Positions 5,400-13,403 of a stretch of DNA of 13,462 nt are shown here, one piece after another (position 1 is the first letter of the stretch; every line of letters starts with the position of its first letter). The translations under genes were made by a program, and so were the position numbers. The DNA comes from CAZVCJ01 sp964625745 (GTDB lineage: Bacteria; Chloroflexota; Anaerolineae; VGOG01), in the NCBI GenBank assembly GCA_964625745.1, contig CAZVCJ010000108.1, positions 1-13,462 of the forward strand. The letters are read 5' to 3'. The notes beneath the pieces are model-generated. The model ran no database searches and had not been told where the DNA came from. It was given only the letters and a program-made list of their open reading frames with translations.

Positions 5400-8300
5400 C
5401 TAACTTTCAACAGGTAACCAGATAATCATTGTGGTTCCTGAAGGCCCTGTTGAATCCAACCGGATGTCCCCCCTGTATGTTTGTACAATTGTATGGGCCA
5501 TTAGCAACCCCACACCCAATCCCTTTGACCCTTTGGGTTTAGAGATGGGGGCTTGGAACAGCCGTTGTAGCACCCTGTTGGGGATCCCTTTTCCGGTATC
5601 CTTAATAGCCACTTCTACGCCGCTGTTCATCAGTTGCGTGACGACGGTGAGCTGCCGAGTGGCAGAATCAACCATCGCTTCTACAGCATTGTCAATCAAG
5701 ATATCAAAAGCCCGACGTAGCCAATCAGGACTGGCTCTCACAGTGGCGGTCTCGTCCGCTCTGAGGTCAAGTGCGATCTGCACACCCTTATACGGCTCTC
5801 GTCCCCATAACTGTTTGACCCGCTCCTCCAGCAATTCATTAATTACCACCGACCTCACGCCTTCCTCCGCCTGTAGGGGAGCCGTGATAGGAGCACCCTG
5901 AATCTTGGCGACCATGTCTTCGATGCGGCTTAATCGCTCACGAACCTTCTCTGCCGTAGCTCTTGCAGCGATATCCCGCCGCGCCAGTTCCACCAAGTCT
6001 TGAATAGTTGTGGCATAGTTCCTAATCGCGTGTCGCCAAGAGGAGCTCGCCATCCCCATCCAAGCCAGGGCCGTTCTCGCCCCCACAAGCCCCTTGGTCC
6101 GCTTCAGTTCCTCATGCTGCTGTGCATTCTGGATGGCAATGGCAGCTTGGGCAGCCAGGGATTCCAGAACTTGTTGGTCTTCTTCGCCGAAAGCATTGTA
6201 GTCAGGATGCTCTACGTTGATAACGCCGATAAACCGCTCTCCCATCTGGATAGGCACACCCAGTTGTGAGCGGACGCGGGGGTCAGTCTCAATGTAATCG
6301 GGATCCTCAAGCACGTTTTCCACCAACCGGGACTGACGCGTCACGACGATTCTCCCCGTTATCCCTATGGGCACATCCCTTTCCAGGTCTATCTCATGAA
6401 CCCCATCCTGGAGTTTGGTCAGCGCCTCAGAGGGATAAGCGGCGACAAACCTGATACGGTTTCCGTCCACCAGGGCCAGATGGCTAAAGTGTGTCTTTCC
6501 CTCACGAAGTTCGGCCAGTCGCCATGCTTGTTCAACGATATGCCTAAGGATCTCATCCAAAGACAGAGTGCCAGTTATTGCTCGACCGGCTTCGTATAGG
6601 GCTTGTAAGGCAGCAGCCCGCTTTTGCAGTTCGTCATATAGTTGAGCGTTGCGAATGGCTACAGATGCCTGGTTGGCGAAGAGTTCGATGTTTGTGAGTT
6701 CATCCGTTGTGAAGCGATGTGACGAGCGGTAGTTGACGAACATCACCCCGACTTTGCGCTCCCCAACCTTGAGGGGAATCCCTACAGACGACTTTATCCC
6801 CTCCCGCTTGACAAAAGCACCACCCATTAGCGAATCAGATAGGGCGTCTTTAGCCACGTGCGCTTCGTCGAGTGCCAGGATTTGTCGGATCACTGATTCT
6901 CTCGCCACCAAGCCAAACTTAAGTACTTCCCCCGTATCTCGCACACCAACCATCGCCGGAGGAAATCCAAACTCATCCCTGATCTGATCATAGGTGTAGA
7001 GAGTAACAGCGTCACAGTGAAGGGCATCTTGGGTCCCTTTTGCAATCGAATTCAGAGTACTCCGCAGATCCTCCAGAACGCTCACCTCGGCCACGACTTT
7101 TGCAGTATCACGTGCCTTACTCACCTGCTCTAGCAGTTTGGCTTTTTCTTGCATCTCCCTTTGGATCTGTTCCTGTAGTTTCCTTCTTGCGATCAGAGCA
7201 GCTACCTGATCAGCCATAGATTCGCATAACGCTATCCGCTCTTGCACGAACAAACCGCGCTCCCAACTACGCCTCTCTCCTAGGGTGATTACACCGAACA
7301 CGTTTCCCCCAACGGCTAAGGGGATCACAACAGCCCACTTCAACCCCCCTTGTACGTTCGTTCTCTGCTCTAGGCTTGAGAGCAAGTCAGGGGTCTCCTC
7401 CCATCGAAAGAGCTGGGATTGCCCTGTTTCGATTGCCTTAGCCTCCTCTGGCGCCTCTGTCAATAGGTATTGCTGCCCAATCCCCGGGGTCCACGGTAGG
7501 TCGTCAAGGATCGGGTACGCAGCCCTGATTTTGAGCATCCTCCCCGTATCATCCAGGAGAGAGATGCGACAGAACGTAATAGCGAGGGATTTGACCAACC
7601 TCTCAGCCAGGGTTTGCAGGCTCTGATCCAAGTCTTGTGCCGATGAGACCATTCTACTTGTGTCCAGCAGGATTTGCCGTTCCTGGAACAAACGAGCAAT
7701 CTCAATAGCCACTGCCACATGCGCAGCAAACACCCTACAGAGTTTTACTTCCTCCTCCGTGAACTGCCGGGTATGGCCTACGGCATCGAGGCTGAAGGAT
7801 CCCAGTACTTTATCATTCTTGCCTATCACTGGTACTATAACTATAGACTGGATATCAAACTTCAACAGGGTGTCTTGCACTGGCCCCAGGGACTCGTCAC
7901 TGGCCACATCGGAGATGACTAGCGGCTCCTCGGTTTCGATTAGCCGCTCCTCAGCCGGCACGCCACGTAACGGGATGGTCTTGCCCAAGGTGCCCAACGC
8001 AGGATATTCCGCTCTTACCTGTCCCTGTGCATAGTCGGTGTCAAAAAGCACCAGGCCACTGTGATCGGTATTGAAGAACTCCACGGCGGCCTGGCAAACG
8101 GCTTTCAGCGTGTCGTCCAACTGCAACGAGGAACTCATGGTCAAAGCTAGGTTCTGCAAGGTCTCCAAGTTGGCAGCTCGGCGTTGGGTCTCGGTCACCA
8201 GACGGGCGTTCTCCAAGGCCACGCTTAACTGGCTGCCCAAAGCTCGGCAGGCGTCCAACACAATGGGAGAGAAGGCATGGCGATCGTAGCTCTGCATGGA

Positions 8301-9566
8301 CATCGCGCCGATGACCTCATCGCCTATCTTGAGGGGCAAGTAGAAACAGGACTGGCATGGCTTGCCAATTTGGATTGCCTTAATGTCTAGAGAACAGCAC
8401 TGTCGTTTCTTGTCCTCGTGTGTAGGCCAATGCAATTCCTGCCCGATTTTGATCACATAGCCAGTGATGCCCCATTGCCTAGGATTGTCACCCAATAGGC
8501 GGTCGTCGATCTCGATTTGCTGGCCTTCGTCGTGGAGCAAGGGGAGGCGCAGTATGTCCGTCTGCTTATCGTATAAGGACACGAAGAACGTGGAAACCTT
8601 GAGTTGCTCCCGCACGAAGTCCCAGGCCAATGCTAACTGGTCTTCCAGGCGGGTTGTCCTTGTTAGTCCCTGTCCGGCCTGTACCAGGGCTTCCATATAG
8701 CCGGCATGAGCATGAATCTGCTGGAATGCCTGGGCGTTGGCTATAGCCAAACTCGCCTGTCCAGCCAGGGTCTGAAGCACCGCCACTGTCCCCCATTCGT
8801 CGAATCGCCCCGGCCGGTGGCTGTAGACGTAGAGCACCCCTGAGTTACCGCCCTCGCCTGGGATGGGCACACCTAAGAACGAGCGAATATCGGCATCAAT
8901 CACCTTCTGGTCTACCCGAGTATCCTGTGTGGTGTCCGGCACCTGTACCACCTGGCCGGTCTGGATGATCTCCTTGGACAGATCTTGGTTTTTGAAATGC
9001 CTCTGCCATTGCTGTTCAGCCGGATAGGTCTTCGCGTGCACCCGAAGTCGTCCTGTCCCTCGATCCAAAAGCACGATAGCCGCCTCGTCGGCCAGTGCCA
9101 GGGAGCAAGCGGCTGCGGTAATGCCTTCCAGCACTCGATCCAGGTCTTGTTCCAATAGGATGGCTCGGCCGATGTTCCGCAGACGCACCTGCTGCGCTGC
9201 AGTGCGGATGAGCATGGCCAGTTCGTCGTTGTCAAAGGGCTTCTCCAGATAACGGAAGGCTCCGGCCTGGAGCGCCCGTTGTCGAGACTCGGTGCCCCAG
9301 CCGGTGAAGACGATGCACTCGATGTCCGGATAGCGAGCCTTGATCTCTTCCATCACCTGGATGCCATCGCGCTTATCCAGAAGAACCTCGTCAATCAGGG
9401 CCACATCGTAGTGCCCCTGGACCTCTTCTACCTTCTGCAGCGCCTCCCCGCCGCTGGCGATAGCGTCTACATGGTAGCCGAAGTTCTTCTCCAGGAACCT
9501 CTTCAGAGGCACCCGCAGGCTCTCTTCATCGTCCAGCAACAAAACTCGCACCCGCTCTTCGCTCAT
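5400..9566 (-). CDS. Hybrid sensor histidine kinase: REC, six GAF domains, HisKA-like, HATPase
   Basis: This 1388-residue cytoplasmic kinase has no membrane segment. The receiver domain (1-125) has Asp12/Asp13, phosphoacceptor Asp59, Thr88 and Lys109. Six GAF domains follow at about 135-280, 290-455, 465-628, 632-795, 820-978 and 985-1150. Most show the closing pattern of GVPL...GVL and an ANAQ/ENAR-type helix. The dimerisation helix holds the likely phospho-histidine His1179 (WRHAIRN). The ATPase domain has the N-box DNAVEA (Asn1293), G1 DTGKGI (Asp1323) and G2 GLGVGL (1349-1354). The second GAF carries four cysteines (Cys390, 391, 404, 407), suggesting a redox or metal sensor. Its start lies 13 nt after the S1-kinase stop, behind GAGGAGTGAGGG. 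The N-terminal receiver may be charged by the S1-kinase. GAF ligands cannot be read from sequence. Confidence 0.93.
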   Translation of the reverse strand: MSEERVRVLLLDDEESLRVPLKRFLEKNFGYHVDAIASGGEALQKVEEVQGHYDVALIDEVLLDKRDGIQVMEEIKARYPDIECIVFTGWGTESRQRALQAGAFRYLEKPFDNDELAMLIRTAAQQVRLRNIGRAILLEQDLDRVLEGITAAACSLALADEAAIVLLDRGTGRLRVHAKTYPAEQQWQRHFKNQDLSKEIIQTGQVVQVPDTTQDTRVDQKVIDADIRSFLGVPIPGEGGNSGVLYVYSHRPGRFDEWGTVAVLQTLAGQASLAIANAQAFQQIHAHAGYMEALVQAGQGLTRTTRLEDQLALAWDFVREQLKVSTFFVSLYDKQTDILRLPLLHDEGQQIEIDDRLLGDNPRQWGITGYVIKIGQELHWPTHEDKKRQCCSLDIKAIQIGKPCQSCFYLPLKIGDEVIGAMSMQSYDRHAFSPIVLDACRALGSQLSVALENARLVTETQRRAANLETLQNLALTMSSSLQLDDTLKAVCQAAVEFFNTDHSGLVLFDTDYAQGQVRAEYPALGTLGKTIPLRGVPAEERLIETEEPLVISDVASDESLGPVQDTLLKFDIQSIVIVPVIGKNDKVLGSFSLDAVGHTRQFTEEEVKLCRVFAAHVAVAIEIARLFQERQILLDTSRMVSSAQDLDQSLQTLAERLVKSLAITFCRISLLDDTGRMLKIRAAYPILDDLPWTPGIGQQYLLTEAPEEAKAIETGQSQLFRWEETPDLLSSLEQRTNVQGGLKWAVVIPLAVGGNVFGVITLGERRSWERGLFVQERIALCESMADQVAALIARRKLQEQIQREMQEKAKLLEQVSKARDTAKVVAEVSVLEDLRSTLNSIAKGTQDALHCDAVTLYTYDQIRDEFGFPPAMVGVRDTGEVLKFGLVARESVIRQILALDEAHVAKDALSDSLMGGAFVKREGIKSSVGIPLKVGERKVGVMFVNYRSSHRFTTDELTNIELFANQASVAIRNAQLYDELQKRAAALQALYEAGRAITGTLSLDEILRHIVEQAWRLAELREGKTHFSHLALVDGNRIRFVAAYPSEALTKLQDGVHEIDLERDVPIGITGRIVVTRQSRLVENVLEDPDYIETDPRVRSQLGVPIQMGERFIGVINVEHPDYNAFGEEDQQVLESLAAQAAIAIQNAQQHEELKRTKGLVGARTALAWMGMASSSWRHAIRNYATTIQDLVELARRDIAARATAEKVRERLSRIEDMVAKIQGAPITAPLQAEEGVRSVVINELLEERVKQLWGREPYKGVQIALDLRADETATVRASPDWLRRAFDILIDNAVEAMVDSATRQLTVVTQLMNSGVEVAIKDTGKGIPNRVLQRLFQAPISKPKGSKGLGVGLLMAHTIVQTYRGDIRLDSTGPSGTTMIIWLPVES

Positions 9567-9579
9567 CGTCCCTCACTCC

Positions 9580-11841
9580 TCACTCCACCGCCGGCAACTC
9601 CACCAAAAACGTGGTGCCCAGCGGAACCAGGCTCTCCTCCACGCTGATCCGCCCCCCTATGGATTCCACCAGGCTCTTTGCAATGTAGAGCCCCAGGCCC
9701 GATCCACCTGGCCTGGTGGTGAAGCCCAAGGCAAATATCTTATCCCAGAGTTGACGATGAATCCCAGGCCCGCTGTCAGAGAAGCGAACCTTCACCAAAC
9801 GGGTACCATCCCTGGCCTCGTGGACGGTGGCTATCTCCAGTGCGCGTCGGCCGTCCGGTTGGCGTTCCATTTGTTGCACGGCATTGAGCATCAGGTTCAA
9901 GAAGACTTGTTGCAGGCCGATGTTGCTACCTATCACAGGTGGCAGGCCCTGGTCCAAGAACAGTCGGATGTCCACCTTCGCCCGTCGAGCCAGAGGCCGC
10001 ACCAATGCCTCGGCTTGGCGCACCGCCTGGTTCACGTCCACAGCCTTCTCTTCCTTTGTCTCCATCAGCCGCCGGAAATCCATCACCGTCCGCTTCAGGT
10101 CCAGTGTTATCTCCACCGCCTTGTCCAGCGCCCGTTGTACCTCGAGGAAATCAAAGATGTCACCTACAGGAGGGTACTCCCGCCCCAGGCGTTCGAAGTC
10201 AGAGCGGATGTTGTGAGACTGGAGTTCCAGGCCGGAAAGTTTGTTGTACACCTCATGGCCGAAGCCGGCAGCCAGTTGCCCACTGAGGAAAACACGACTC
10301 ATGGCTTGTATCCGTTCATCCAAGGCCTGGTTCTCCAGAGCCACAGCGAACAAAATCGCCATCGCCCCGGCATCTCGCAAGCGATCGCGGGAGAAGACCC
10401 CAGATCTTCGATGGAAAAGGAATAGGGCATATTCGACCTGCCCACTCGCCTCAATGGGTATCCCGATGCAAGACTCAAAAGGCAACAGATCCAGCAGTTT
10501 GCGGAACCGCGGCGTGTGTCCATGCGAAACCCGGCTCTCCCAGACCACTTCTCTTTCTTGGATGACGTCTTTCACGGGGCTGTCTACTAAGTAATAGGTT
10601 TTTTCTGAAATCAGTTGAGTTCTCCCTGCTTGAGCAACGATAGATACCGTTTGAGAGATCGGGTCCAGGTGAAAAACAATGCCTTTTTGCGCCCGTGTCG
10701 CCTTGACGAGTTGCTCCAGTCCATGCTGAAATCGCTTGGCCAGAGGCTGACTGGAGCGCATGACTATAGCCAATTCTTGAGACTGCCGGACTTCAGAAGC
10801 ACTGCTTGATGCCACAGGCTCCGCCTGTAATGTTGGCTTTTCGCCCCTCGCTAATTGGAGCAACAATTGCCTAACGTCATCCAAATTCAGAGGCTTGGGG
10901 AAAACCTCGACGACCTCTAGAGCCTGGATCTGTGCCAGATACTCCTCGAGCCATTCCGGGCTGCTCATCACGACTACAGAGGTCGAGTGTCCATCACTCC
11001 GGAGTCGTCGAATGAGGCTCAGCCCATCTATCTCCGGCAAGTCCAGGTCTACGAGAGCCAGCCCGTATTCTTGCTCCCGACAGCGTTCTATCGCCTCGGC
11101 CGCCGTCTTTACCCCGTCAGCCGGGCATCCTTGACGGGTCAGCCAGTTCACCAGTGGCTCTTTGACTGCATCGTGATCGTCCACCACCAGAACTGGGCCA
11201 GCTTGTTCTATCCCGCCCAGGTATTCCTCCAAGTCAGGTGTCTGCTCCTCCAAGCGATCCTCGACTGTGATCTGCGCTCTGGACTTCTGGTGCAGTTGCT
11301 CCATAACAACTTCCACCCGGCTCAACTGCTTGAATCTACGGCGAATGCTCAACCTAACCCTCTGACGGGTAGGATCCAGCCACGTGATTACAGCTTCCGT
11401 GTCATCACCCACCCAGACGACTTCCTCTGGGTTCACCACAGCCCACGGAGCCAATTCTTCTGTCGGAATGTATCCATCCACACCAGGAAGGATTTGGGCG
11501 AAGACGCCACTAGGAACCAAGTCCTTGATCCTGGCCTTGACTATGTCTCCTGGCCGAAACTTGCCAGCGAACTCCTGCCAGGGATCGGGCAAGGAAGCCC
11601 TGTGACTGAGCTCTATACTCCGACCTGGCTCCGCAAGCTCGAGAATAACGGCCTCGATCTGCTCCCCTGGAGATACCATCTCCTGTGGGGCAAAATCACC
11701 CTCCAGCGAAAGCTCACGACGGCGGATATAGCCCTCTCTTCCATCTTCCAGACTGACAAACACACCGAAGGGCAAGACTCGCTCGACGGTTACAGTGACC
11801 TGCTCACCTTTAGCCAGTTCTCGCTCTGTTCTATGATCCAT
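9580..11841 (-). CDS. Hybrid sensor histidine kinase with two N-terminal S1 RNA-binding domains
   Basis: This 753-residue protein is the first gene of the operon. Residues 10-82 and 95-170 are two S1 (OB-fold) domains; both show the signature GVFV/GVFA, G(R/V)(E/D)GYI and a closing IELSHR or VRLSIRR. S1 domains bind single-stranded RNA, usually in translation or RNA decay. Residues 215-335 are a receiver with Asp221/Asp222, phosphoacceptor Asp265, Ser293/294 in the Thr position and Lys316 (FPKPL). Residues 365-505 form a GAF-like domain. The kinase core has the H-box GHEVYNKLS (His529), N-box Asn653 (LMLNAVQQ), G1 DSGPGI (Asp689) and G2 GGSGLGL (712-718), so it should be active. ATG 11839-11841 follows AGGTGA closely. 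No membrane helix is visible, so sensing is cytoplasmic. S1 fused to a two-component kinase is rare, and RNA sensing is inferred. Confidence 0.92.
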   Translation of the reverse strand: MDHRTERELAKGEQVTVTVERVLPFGVFVSLEDGREGYIRRRELSLEGDFAPQEMVSPGEQIEAVILELAEPGRSIELSHRASLPDPWQEFAGKFRPGDIVKARIKDLVPSGVFAQILPGVDGYIPTEELAPWAVVNPEEVVWVGDDTEAVITWLDPTRQRVRLSIRRRFKQLSRVEVVMEQLHQKSRAQITVEDRLEEQTPDLEEYLGGIEQAGPVLVVDDHDAVKEPLVNWLTRQGCPADGVKTAAEAIERCREQEYGLALVDLDLPEIDGLSLIRRLRSDGHSTSVVVMSSPEWLEEYLAQIQALEVVEVFPKPLNLDDVRQLLLQLARGEKPTLQAEPVASSSASEVRQSQELAIVMRSSQPLAKRFQHGLEQLVKATRAQKGIVFHLDPISQTVSIVAQAGRTQLISEKTYYLVDSPVKDVIQEREVVWESRVSHGHTPRFRKLLDLLPFESCIGIPIEASGQVEYALFLFHRRSGVFSRDRLRDAGAMAILFAVALENQALDERIQAMSRVFLSGQLAAGFGHEVYNKLSGLELQSHNIRSDFERLGREYPPVGDIFDFLEVQRALDKAVEITLDLKRTVMDFRRLMETKEEKAVDVNQAVRQAEALVRPLARRAKVDIRLFLDQGLPPVIGSNIGLQQVFLNLMLNAVQQMERQPDGRRALEIATVHEARDGTRLVKVRFSDSGPGIHRQLWDKIFALGFTTRPGGSGLGLYIAKSLVESIGGRISVEESLVPLGTTFLVELPAVE

Positions 11842-11892
11842 GCTTCACCTGCCAAAGTGGTTCAAGGGACACGTTTCTGTGCGCCAAGTATA

Positions 11893-11919
11893 ATTATACA
11901 TCCTCTAGCGTCTATTCAA
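11893..11919 (-). promoter_or_regulatory. Candidate promoter of the signalling operon
   Basis: The minus strand has a perfect TATAAT (11893-11898) with TTGAAT (11914-11919) 15 bp upstream; the short spacer and imperfect -35 suggest an activator-dependent promoter. The -10 sits inside a perfect 12-bp palindrome GTATAATTATAC (11888-11899). The leader to the S1-kinase ATG would be about 45 nt. It is the only good -10 in the gap, and all five operon genes follow without another obvious promoter. Confidence 0.45.
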
Positions 11920-11920
11920 C

Positions 11921-11966
11921 CTCACAGTTTCATAACAGTTGCGTTCGACATCTATTCACCTGTCAG
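11921..11966 (-). promoter_or_regulatory. Pho-box-like direct repeats upstream of the operon promoter
   Basis: On the minus strand CTGTTAT-GAAA-CTGTGAG (11921-11938) has the 7+4+7 direct-repeat layout of a Pho box. A third half-site, CTGACAG, is at 11960-11966. The sequence after each outer half-site also repeats: TGAATAGA occurs at 11911-11918 and 11951-11958, exactly 40 bp apart. The box ends 22 nt before the TATAAT at 11893-11898, a normal place for an OmpR-family activator. It matches 13 of 18 positions of the box at 2027-2044. Binding by the operon's own winged-helix regulator is inferred. Confidence 0.45.
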
Positions 11967-12002
11967 CTTGCCCGAGTCCATCACGTCTCATAAACGTCAT
12001 CT

Positions 12003-12054
12003 TTGGCAGGGTTGCCAATAATGCATGGGACTGCCCCAAACCCAGGACAGCCCC
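12003..12054 (-). terminator. Two hairpins past the lipoprotein gene, weak terminator candidate
   Basis: Arms 12027-12036 and 12045-12054 pair over 10 bp including two G-U pairs. A second hairpin pairs TTGGCA (12003-12008) with TGCCAA (12013-12018) around GGGT. Both lie 55-105 nt past the lipoprotein stop in the minus direction. Neither is followed by a T-run, so termination would be inefficient or factor-dependent. No other terminator is visible between the lipoprotein and the signalling operon. Confidence 0.35.
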
Positions 12055-12108
12055 ATCCTCTTGACTCAACACCTGTTACCCCAGACTCCCCCTTGCACCA
12101 CAGCAGCC

Positions 12109-13347
12109 CTAGAACCCAATAGATATCTCCTGAGGATCCACGTGGTCGTTGAAGGCGTCAATCCTCACGTCCTCGTGGATGAGGCCGGCGAAGAAGTAGA
12201 TAGGGTTGCGGGGGGGCTCTTGCAGGATTTGGATGTGGCCGGTCACGGTGGCCCGCTGGCCGGGCATCAGATAGCGGTATTCCTGGCCCCTGATCACTCT
12301 GATCTCCAGGTCGTCGTCGTCTCCGATGGCGAAGCGATAGGGGTAGGGGCGGCCGCTGGAGTTGGTCTCGAAGTCAATGCCCAGCCGCCAGGCCCCAGGC
12401 TCCTCGTACCAGCCCAGGCTGTTGAAGTTCTGGTCGCTCTCGTAGGTGGTTCCCGGCAGGGGACCTGTGGTACGGATGGGCACCGTGCCGAAGTTCTCCA
12501 CTGTGGCAGTGAAGGTCAGGGTGCCTCCCAGGGGCACGATCATGGGATCGAAGTCCACGTCGGCGTTGACTATGTCGGCCCGGGGGACGCCACCGTCCAC
12601 GAAGGTCAAGGTGCTGGTTATCACTGTCTTGTTGCCGACCAGATCCTCGGCCTCGGCCACCACGGTGTAGATGCCATCGGGCGGTGGAGTGGCCCCCAAA
12701 TCCACCCCGCCCTCGTAGTCGTATATGTGCATGCCAGGCTGGTCGGGCTCTATCTCTCTCTCCTTCTCGGCCAGGGGATAGCGGTCGCCCTCCTCATCCT
12801 CCAGGTAGACGCGGTACTTGGCCTCCTTCGACAGGTAAAAGGTGATGGCCACCCGGTCGTCTATGCCGTCCTGGTTGGGGGTGAAGACCTGGGGATAGAC
12901 GCTGAAGTTCCGCATCTCAGGAACGGCCGTGTCAGCATCAACGATGGTCAGGCTGCCCTCTGCTTTCTCGGTGTGGCCGCTGTCGTCGGTGGCTTCGATG
13001 ACCCAGGTGTACTGCCCATCGGGCATCATGCGCCTCTTGACCGGACCGCCGTCGAGCACATCCACCACGCCGCCAAAGAGGGTCCAGTAGGACTGGTCTT
13101 GGGCCGAACGTCGCTCTCCATCTCGATGGTAATGTCGCTCCCCGGCTTCGTCTATGAGGTAGATGGACAGGCTGGCGTTGCGGGAGAGTTTGTAGAGGAT
13201 GTTGGCGGCGTCATCGTGCCCGTCGGCGTTCGGTGAGATCACGTCAGGATAGAACTCCACGTCGTAGAGCAGGGGGCGGGCTGAGCAGCCGGTCATGCCT
13301 GGCCCCACGAGGGTCAACACGATCACTAGAGCTAAGAAGTATTTCAA
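12109..13347 (-). CDS. Lipoprotein with two FlgD-like Ig domains and a CARDB-like domain
   Basis: The 412-residue protein starts with a lipoprotein signal peptide: basic start, hydrophobic core (residues 4-15) and lipobox MTGC with Cys21. It is therefore exported and lipid-anchored on the outer face of the membrane. Residues 28-137 and 148-250 are two repeats of a FlgD-like Ig fold. Each opens with a motif of the type SPNADGHDD / TPNQDGIDD and closes with PDGQYTWVIEA / PDGIYTVVAEA, a pattern common in surface and secretion-linked proteins. Residues about 258-375 look like a CARDB-type adhesion/Ig domain (TFTATVENFGTVPI). Enzymatic residues are not evident; a structural or adhesive role is inferred. 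The start is TTG 13345-13347, with GAGGAGG about 10 nt upstream and no ATG in range. It is separate from the signalling operon. Confidence 0.85.
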   Translation of the reverse strand: MKYFLALVIVLTLVGPGMTGCSARPLLYDVEFYPDVISPNADGHDDAANILYKLSRNASLSIYLIDEAGERHYHRDGERRSAQDQSYWTLFGGVVDVLDGGPVKRRMMPDGQYTWVIEATDDSGHTEKAEGSLTIVDADTAVPEMRNFSVYPQVFTPNQDGIDDRVAITFYLSKEAKYRVYLEDEEGDRYPLAEKEREIEPDQPGMHIYDYEGGVDLGATPPPDGIYTVVAEAEDLVGNKTVITSTLTFVDGGVPRADIVNADVDFDPMIVPLGGTLTFTATVENFGTVPIRTTGPLPGTTYESDQNFNSLGWYEEPGAWRLGIDFETNSSGRPYPYRFAIGDDDDLEIRVIRGQEYRYLMPGQRATVTGHIQILQEPPRNPIYFFAGLIHEDVRIDAFNDHVDPQEISIGF

Positions 13348-13373
13348 ATTCGCAGTACCTCCTCGGCGGTTTG

Positions 13374-13403
13374 TTTATAGACCATCAAACCAGAATGTGT
13401 CAT
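13374..13403 (-). promoter_or_regulatory. Candidate promoter of the lipoprotein gene
   Basis: The minus strand shows ATGACA (13398-13403, five of six) 18 bp upstream of TATAAA (13374-13379, five of six). The start codon is 27 nt past the -10, with the GAGGAGG ribosome site (13358-13364) just after the expected start point. The -35 is supplied by the terminal bases of the dispersed repeat at 13399-13462. Confidence 0.5.

Noticed and set aside
10987..12021. Plus-strand open frame of 344 codons
   Set aside because: It is opposite the S1/REC half of the S1-kinase, whose motifs are clear. The plus frame has no recognisable domain and no ribosome site.
12025..13236. Long plus-strand open frame of 403 codons
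   Set aside because: It lies opposite the lipoprotein gene, which has a signal peptide, lipobox and repeated Ig motifs. The plus frame is Val/Gly/His-rich, low in complexity and matches no family; it is an antisense shadow of GC-rich codons.
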